The translations under genes were made by a program, and so were the position numbers. A stretch of DNA of 64,000 nucleotides from Orientallactaga sibirica (lineage: Eukaryota; Chordata; Mammalia; Rodentia; Dipodidae): the NCBI GenBank assembly GCA_036365145.1, contig JAEOAD010000018.1:14304501-14368500 (forward strand), written 5' to 3'. Position 1 is the first letter of the stretch. Each line of letters opens with the position of its first letter. The notes beneath the pieces are model-generated. The model made no database searches and was not told the origin of the DNA. It worked only from the letters and a program-made list of their open reading frames with translations. Shown in pieces: positions 58,882 to 64,000 of this stretch.

Positions 58882-60246
58882 TTATAGGGAATTCCAGTGA
58901 CATACATGTTTTATCTGAAGCATAGAGCAAAAATTTTTGAAGGTATGGCTAGTGTATCCAGGACCATTGTCTGTTTTAATGATTTTTGGAGTTCCCAATG
59001 TAGGGACACATTGAAGAATGTGAGAGATGACATTTTTTGAAGCTTCACCAGCGTGGAGAGAGGCAAAAATGAAACCACTAAAGGTATCAATTGTAACATG
59101 AACATATTTAAGCTTCCCAAAGTCTGAGAGGTGAGCTACATCCATTTGCCATATTTCATTGGGAAGAAGACCTCGTGGGTTGACTCCCAGATGGGGAACT
59201 GGCAAGGAGACAGAGCAAGAGGGACAGGATTTAACTATTTCCCTAGCTTGAGCACGAGTGATCTTAAAGGCAAGGCGGAGGGTTTGAGAATTTAAATGAT
59301 GCATATTGTGAGCCTGTTGTGCTGAGGAGAGAGGGTCAGTTAGGGCTACAAGAGCAAGGTGGGTAGCAGCATCCGCGTCGGCGTTGCCCTGCGTTAGAGG
59401 GCCTGGCAGGGAAGTATGAGCACGTAAGTGGCCTATATAGAAGGGATGAGACCGAGCACAAATGAGGTCCCGGAGGGAGCGGAATAGAGCAGAGGCATTA
59501 GTGGAAGGTTTGATATAGGGCGTTGTTTCCAGTAGGGGGACCGACTTAGCAACATAAGCACTGTCAGTAAAGAGGTTGAAGGGCTGAGAAGGGAATTGTT
59601 TAAAAACTTCGAGGATAGCGCAAAGCTCCACCAATTGGGCAGAGGAATATTGGGTATGGAAAGAAGTTGGTTGTCCGTTTATCACGTAAGCAGCTGTACC
59701 ATTAGCAGATCCATCAGTGAATATAGAAGGAGCATCCTTAATAGGGTCATAAGAAGTATTAAGGGGGAAAACAAAAGAGTGAATGTTGGCAAACTGAATA
59801 AGGGGGTCAGAAGGATAGTGATTGTCAATAATGCCCATAAAGGCAGAGAGTGCTACAGGCCAATCATCATTAGTCTGAAGAAGCCAGTTGAGTTGGTCAG
59901 GACCGTAGGGGAGGAGGATTGTATTTGGATCTTTGCCAAAATGTTGACGGGAGAGCTTGCGAGCCTTTATGATGAGCTGAGCGACCAGAAAGGGATAAGT
60001 GGCTATGATTTTTAGTAGGAGAGGAAGAGAGGTGAACCCAAAGCAGGGGAGAGCCACGATTGTGGTGAGGGTGCCTTTGCCAAAATACACCAGTAGGTGT
60101 ATGGGCAGTAGAGCAAACAATGAAAACCAGGGAAGGGTATAATCTATCTGTTGGGCAGTCTGGAGGTTAATGGCCTTGTTTATCTCTTTCAAGGCAGCAA
60201 GGGCCTGAGGGGTAAGTTGTCTAGGAGAGGTAGGGCTGGAGTCCAT
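58882..60246 (-). pseudogene. pol: pol, RT connection, RNase H and most of integrase
   Basis: Open for 454 codons. In order it has the RT thumb/connection, RNase H with its acidic residues ('IFTDGSANG', 'ELCAILEVF', 'LFTDSAYV'), and the integrase HHCC zinc-binding region ('HMHHLNSQ ... CPSCS'). Then comes the integrase core with the first two catalytic Asp ('WQMDVAHLSDF', 'IKTDNGPGYTS'). It ends at a TAA at 58,882-58,884. The conserved block normally found there lies in a neighbouring frame between two small indels, so the integrase is interrupted inside its catalytic domain. Upstream, a TAA at 60,247-60,249 directly precedes the first Met and cuts it from the RT domain. Confidence 0.92.
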
Positions 60247-60249
60247 TTA

Positions 60250-61092
60250 AGATGTCATTGAGGGTAGAAGAACAGCAGTAGGAACCTTTAAATAGGGTCT
60301 AAGCCATTGAATGTCCCCAAGCAATTTCTGAAAGTCATTGAGAGTGGAGAGATGAGAGGTGTGGTGTTGAATTCGGGAGTTAGTACCTGATGATTTTTGA
60401 GCTCATAGCCCAAATATAGATAAGGGTCGGCAGTTTGAACCTTATCAGGGGCAACTTGAAGCCCATATGATTGCAAATTAGATAGTAGGCGCTGGAGGCA
60501 GGAGGAAAGCAGGTTTTGGTCACAGGCAGCTAAAAGAATGTCATCCATGTAATGAAGAATGTAGACAGACGGAAAGGTCTCCCTGAGGGGGTCAATGGCC
60601 ATGGCCACAAACTTCTGGCAGAGGGTGGGGCTGTTTGCCATACCTTGGGGTAAAACCTTCCACTGAAAGCGAGGCATAGGGCCACGAAAATTTACTTGCG
60701 GGACACTGAAGGCAAAGCAGGGCCTATCCTCAGGGTGTAGGGGGATGGTAGAAAAGCAATCTTTTAGATCAATAACTATTTTGAAGGAACCATAGGGAAT
60801 GGCTCCCGGGGAAGGGAGTCCTGGTTGGAGTGCCCCCATGGGGATCATGGCTTTATTAACAGCTCTTAGGTCCTGTAGCAAGCACCACTTGCCAGATTTT
60901 TCTGAATGACAAAAATAGGGAGTTCCAAGGGGAAGAGGAAGGCTCGATGTGGCCAGCGGCAAGTTGTTCCTGCACTAACAACATTGCAGCCTCTGTTTTT
61001 TCATGTGAAAGCGGCCATTGGTCAACCCATATAGGGCTTTGGGTTTTCCAAATAATTTTATCAGCATGGGGTGCAGGGATGGCAACGGCCAC
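60250..61092 (-). pseudogene. pol: pol, reverse transcriptase
   Basis: The N-terminal part is open at 60,856-61,092 ('QSPIWVDQWPLSHEKTEA'). A frame change near 60,905-60,915 leads into a 224-codon frame (60,288-60,962) with fingers and palm: 'DLRAVNKAM', the first catalytic Asp in 'IVIDLKDCF', 'VLPQGMANSP', and the YMDD active site at 60,540-60,551. A second frame change at about 60,340-60,385 precedes the final RT segment, which runs to the TAA at 60,247. YMDD and the upstream sequence fit betaretroviral or other class II RT. Confidence 0.92.
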
Positions 61093-61094
61093 TA

Positions 61095-61600
61095 GGGAAA
61101 AGAAGACTCAGGGGCATACCCAAGGCCAGATTGATCGAGTTTTTGGGGAGGAGAAATGGGCTCTGTTATGCCTTGTAAATTTTTTCCAAGTCCTTTCCCT
61201 GGAATAAAACCTTGACTAAGCATTTGGGAAGTGACAACACTATTGGGGCTACAGAGAATCATATTCATTTGTGAAAGAATGTCTCTTCCCCACAAGTTGA
61301 CAGGCAGGCCTGGAAGAACAAAGGGGGTGACTTGTCCTGAGTTACCCTCCTCGTCAGTCCAAGTAAGGACACGAGAGCTTTGTTGAGGGTTGTTGGATTG
61401 TCCAATGCCCTGTAAATGGGTATGAGAGGCAGTCAGGGGCCAGGACTTAGGCCAATGTTTGAGGGGAGATTATGGTGGCATCAGCACCAGTATCTACAAT
61501 TCCATCAAAAGGCTTGCCATCAAGAAGCAACCTTAAAGTAGGGCGATCCAGAGTAACAGAGTGCACCCAATAAGCGTCAGAAGAGCCAGGTTGATTGTTG
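61095..61600 (-). pseudogene. pro: pro, aspartic protease with G-patch
   Basis: The protease active site DTGA is at 61,483-61,494, in '[16 protein letters not shown]'. The frame stops soon after (61,447) and the remainder continues in another frame to 61,092. It includes the flap region and, at the C-terminus, a glycine-rich G-patch ('[14 protein letters not shown]', about 61,165-61,215). A G-patch after the protease is typical of betaretroviruses and related class II ERVs. One frame change at about 61,445-61,470 breaks the enzyme. Confidence 0.88.
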
Positions 61601-61619
61601 TCACGATTTGGGGACATAA

Positions 61620-61925
61620 AATTATTGTTAAGAAAAGTGAGAGGCAACAGAACAAGTTGGGCCACTCGATCCCCAGGCAAAATTATATGGGTTCCTCTTT
61701 GGGAGGTGACTAAAACTTGGATGTTGCCGGCAAAATCATTATCTATAACTCCAGGAATTACTTGAATACCCTTGAGAGAAGCGCTAGCCCTGCCTAGGAG
61801 CAGGCCAAATATGTTGGGGGCATAGGGCCGGAAACATTTGTTGCAATTACTTGAGGGCAAGTCTCAGGGGTTAATACTGTGCGGGGAGGTGGCACAGAGG
61901 TCCAGTCCTGTGCTGCCTGCCGTGG
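61620..61925 (-). pseudogene. pro, dUTPase domain
   Basis: A dUTPase hydrolyses dUTP and limits uracil incorporation into viral DNA. Betaretroviruses encode it at the front of pro, as here. The first conserved block ('ATAGSTGLDLCATS') lies at about 61,880-61,925. A middle segment ('VLTPETCPQVIATNVSG') is in a different frame. The later blocks ('IFGLLLGRASASLKG', 'GVIDNDFAGNIQVLV', 'PGDRVAQLVLLPL') are back in the first. Two small indels of opposite effect therefore flank the middle segment. Confidence 0.88.
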
Positions 61926-62093
61926 CACGCCAGAGGGTGGACACTGATTCTCCAGTGGGTTGGAGGAGGACAAAACCCCAAGATTTGTCCGTGGGTAGGG
62001 GCCTGGAGCTGGCCCCATTGAAGTTTCCGAGACAGGAGGAGTTTTCCCTGAGAGCCCTACAGAGGAGGGGCCATGAATGTCAGTCCTGGAGCG

Positions 62094-62940
62094 ACATTCA
62101 GAGGCCCAATGTTTGCCCTTCTGGCAATGAGGACAGGGTGTGGTAGGGGAGGCGAAGAGAAGCAGAAAGCTGTTTAGGAGCAGTGCATTCACGAGAGAGG
62201 TGTCCGGGTTGTTTACAATTATAACATGTTTTCGTACCCTGAGTGAGGCCAGCAGAACGGAGAGCAGCTCCAATTGCTAAACCCATGGCGTGGGAGGAGC
62301 CCACACCTGCACATAACTTGATATAATCAGATATGGTCTCCCGCTTGTGAGAGCGGAGAATAGACTGACAAGCAGGATTAGCATTTTCAAAGGCCAAGTG
62401 TTTGATAAAAGGGCTGTTGGTTTCCCCAACGCCAAAAAGGCGCTCAGCAGTTTCATTAAGTCTACTAATAAAGTCACTGTACGGCTCTTCTGGACTCTGC
62501 CTAATATTGGCCAGGGAGGCGGTGGCGGCCCCTTTAGGAGGAAGGCGCCGCCAGGCGGCGAGGCCTGCCTGTTGTATTTGGGCTAAAAGTCCAGGGGGGT
62601 AGCGTGCTTGCCTTTCGTTGGAATCGTAGGGATGTTCCCCCAACAATTTTTGTTTTGTCCAATTTTTAGAAACAGTCTTTTGTAAATTACGGCGAGCAAG
62701 GTCAGAGCAGTTTTCATTAAATTCAGTGCGCCATAGAACAAAATCTCCGCCGGACAAAGCCGCGCGAGCAAGGCGATACCAGTCATTAGGCGTAAGCCAT
62801 TTGTCAGTATAACTTTCCAGAAGTGTAAGAGTAAAGGGAGCCGTGGGCCCATAATTGGAGACAGCCGCTTTTAGCCACTCAAGAAACTTCAAATTAAGAC
62901 TTTTATATTTAGGTGGGGAACAGGCTCGGGGCAGATTCAT
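62094..62940 (-). pseudogene. gag: gag, capsid and nucleocapsid
   Basis: The capsid is readable from about 62,930 ('KFLEWLKAAVSNYGPTAPFT') through the major homology region (62,431-62,505, 'IRQSPEEPYSDFISRLNETA'). Nucleocapsid knuckle 1 follows (CCHC, 62,185-62,226). Knuckle 2 (CCHC, 62,094-62,135) lies in a different frame, so a frame change occurs between them and the first frame stops at 62,098. Two CCHC knuckles and this capsid fit betaretroviral Gag, which assembles the particle and packages RNA. Confidence 0.9.
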
Positions 62941-63440
62941 CTTCAGAATCAGAGGAGGCAGCATTCCCATCAGCTGGAGCAGCCGAGGGAGCAGGCTCCT
63001 CATCAGAGTCCGCATCAGATGTGGCGGGAAGGGGAATTGAAGCGGGATCAGCGCGAGTTTGCGTGCGAGTAACAGGAAAAGCAAGAAGGCCAGTATTGCG
63101 GGTGTGTGAGTCTGCTTTTGTTCTGCGCTTACGGCTGTCAGAGGAAGAATTAGAAAAGGCAGCAAGTTCTTTTGTGACAGAATCAAGTTCCTGGAGAAGC
63201 TGTAGCTGAAGTTTTTATCCTGAAGTGCCCCCTACGGAGGTCAGAGACAGAAGCTAGTGTGGCAGATTGTAATTCTATGAGGGTGAGTCAGCGAGAGGTT
63301 CAGCAGGCGCAGAAGGAAGCAGGGTAGGAGCGGTCTAGGACAGGAGTGCAAAGTGGCGGAAAATAGGGAGGAGGTGTTTTTAGAGAAGCTTTACCTGTGG
63401 GGCCTACATCAAGTAACGGGGGAAGGGAGGGCCCAGCCTC
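62900..63440 (-). pseudogene. gag: gag, acidic/proline-rich spacer with PPPY late motif
   Basis: Between matrix and capsid. A PPPY late-domain motif is encoded at 63,363-63,374, one frame off from the matrix remnant. Such motifs recruit NEDD4-type ligases for budding. Near 62,940-63,050 an acidic Ser/Glu/Asp-rich stretch is readable in a frame other than that of the capsid. Several frame changes and stops lie in this interval. The 5' part of the 63,186-62,098 frame is a shadow of the acidic stretch and not real Gag. Confidence 0.7.
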
Positions 63441-63746
63441 AATATCCTAGGGAGGGATAAAGGTGACAGGAAGGCTTTTCAGAGGCAGGAGATTTAGGTC
63501 TCTCTTGAGCCTCATCTTCTCCCATATCAACAATGACAGAGGCGCAAGCAGAAGGGGGCCTAGAAGAGCGTTTAAGAGCAGCCTCTCCCTTATTGACAAG
63601 GACCTGTACAGCCATAGAATTATTGTGGACCTTAAGAACATCATTTATAAGATTCCAATAAGAGTAGGCAAAAACAGGGACCTTCTCGGGGCCGAAAGTA
63701 TCATAATAATCGCACAAGCAATCTCCAACTCTTAACCAAGTTTTTG
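63441..63746 (-). pseudogene. gag: gag, matrix domain lacking its N-terminal part
   Basis: Encodes type-D/betaretrovirus-like matrix sequence ('LRVGDCLCDYYDTFGPEKVP', then 'YSYWNLINDVLK'). The N-terminal half, with the start codon and the myristoylation glycine, is absent because the upstream sequence is LTR from 63,747. The frame stays open through the join, giving a 118-codon frame, but that frame has only a TTG at its head and no ATG. It stops at 63,439. Confidence 0.85.
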
Positions 63747-64000
63747 AAGGGACAAGAGACACAAGGAACCGACAGCAAGACAAAATTCTGATCAAGCTGT
63801 GAATTTTTATTAATCTCAGGGTGCCATTTATACAGGAGAACAGGGAAGTTTGTCAGCAGCTCAGGTATTACTATAATTATGTTTCAACAGGACCAGGTCT
63901 CAGCCCCACAGCCATAAGATGTTCCACAGGATAAGACCCCAGCCCCAAAGCCATAAGATGTTTCGACAGGACAAGGTCCCAGCCCCAAAGCCATAAGATA
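63747..64000 (-). repeat. 5' LTR of the endogenous retrovirus, partial
   Basis: Aligns to 55,614-55,866 of the 3' LTR with one substitution and one single-base insertion (both near 63,803-63,808). It lacks the last 55 bp of U5 at its inner edge and continues past the window at its outer edge. Immediately inward is mid-matrix sequence, so no primer-binding site is present and the primer tRNA cannot be identified. Confidence 0.9.

Larger units (their letters stand above)
55559..64000 (-). mobile_element. Endogenous retrovirus: betaretroviral gag-pro-pol with gammaretroviral-type env
   Basis: On the minus strand the order is 5' LTR (partial, runs off the window), gag, pro with dUTPase, pol, env, a 440-bp tail region, polypurine tract and 3' LTR. 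All the canonical domains are recognisable. Each gene is interrupted by frame changes or stops, and the region from late U5 through the start of gag is missing. The LTR segments differ by one substitution and one 1-bp indel over about 254 bp. It sits inside a SINE. By domain content it belongs with beta/type-D-like class II elements that carry a gamma-type envelope. No element of this exact make-up in rodents comes to mind, but I could not search. Confidence 0.93.

Noticed and set aside
61998..62048. Slippery-looking GGGAAAA (minus strand, 62,042-62,048) followed by a GC hairpin (61,998-62,016) as a gag-pro frameshift site
   Set aside because: The heptamer is in the wrong phase relative to the nucleocapsid frame and the dUTPase frame, and local indels make the original phase uncertain.
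63439..63795. 118-codon frame crossing from LTR into matrix as a new gene
   Set aside because: It begins with TTG, has no ATG, and simply reads through the deletion junction into a matrix remnant.

Overview
This is mammalian, rodent-type nuclear DNA. It contains no cellular protein-coding gene, rRNA, tRNA gene or CRISPR array that I can support. It is AT-rich intergenic (or intronic) sequence packed with retroelements. The SINEs are of two kinds: a tRNA-derived family with recognisable pol III A and B boxes followed by a CT-rich stretch and an (AAATA)n tail, and a 7SL-derived B1-like family. A B4-like copy, L1s with tandem 5' UTR monomers and abundant ERVL/MaLR LTRs also point to a rodent. 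From memory of its SINE consensus the closest match is a jerboa (Dipodidae), but that is a recollection and not a search result.

Layout. 1-3.3 kb: old unique-looking sequence. 3.3-11.8 kb: a near full-length L1 (+) with 5' monomers, ORF1 and ORF2 remnants and a long 3' UTR, interrupted by seven SINEs. 12-20.6 kb: L1 3'-end fragments, SINEs and a solo ERVL LTR with a 5-bp target-site duplication (TSD). 21.0-26.16 kb: a second L1 (-) with an 11-bp TSD. It reaches its 5' UTR monomers but has an internal deletion joining ORF1 in frame to the reverse-transcriptase half of ORF2. 27.3-29.3 kb: a complete MaLR element with TSD. 30-42 kb: old L1, SINEs, microsatellites and a solo ERV1-type LTR. 42.5-48 kb: a pile-up of four ERVL/MaLR elements nested in an L1 3' end. 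48-55.5 kb: unique-looking sequence with SINEs.

55.56 kb to the window end: an endogenous retrovirus on the minus strand, the most notable object here. Its gag-pro-pol is betaretroviral (type-D-like matrix, two CCHC knuckles, dUTPase fused ahead of protease, G-patch, YMDD reverse transcriptase). Its env is of gammaretroviral type (CWLC in SU, furin site, CX6CC in TM). The two LTR segments differ by one substitution and one single-base indel over about 254 bp, so the insertion looks recent. The coding region is nevertheless broken by many frameshifts and two in-frame stops, and the 5' side has lost the end of U5, the primer-binding site, the leader and the start of gag. The 5' LTR runs off the window, so the right flank and the TSD are not visible.

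The elements do not form a pathway. The history they record is successive insertion: L1s and ERVL/MaLRs first, SINEs into them, then the ERV into a SINE.
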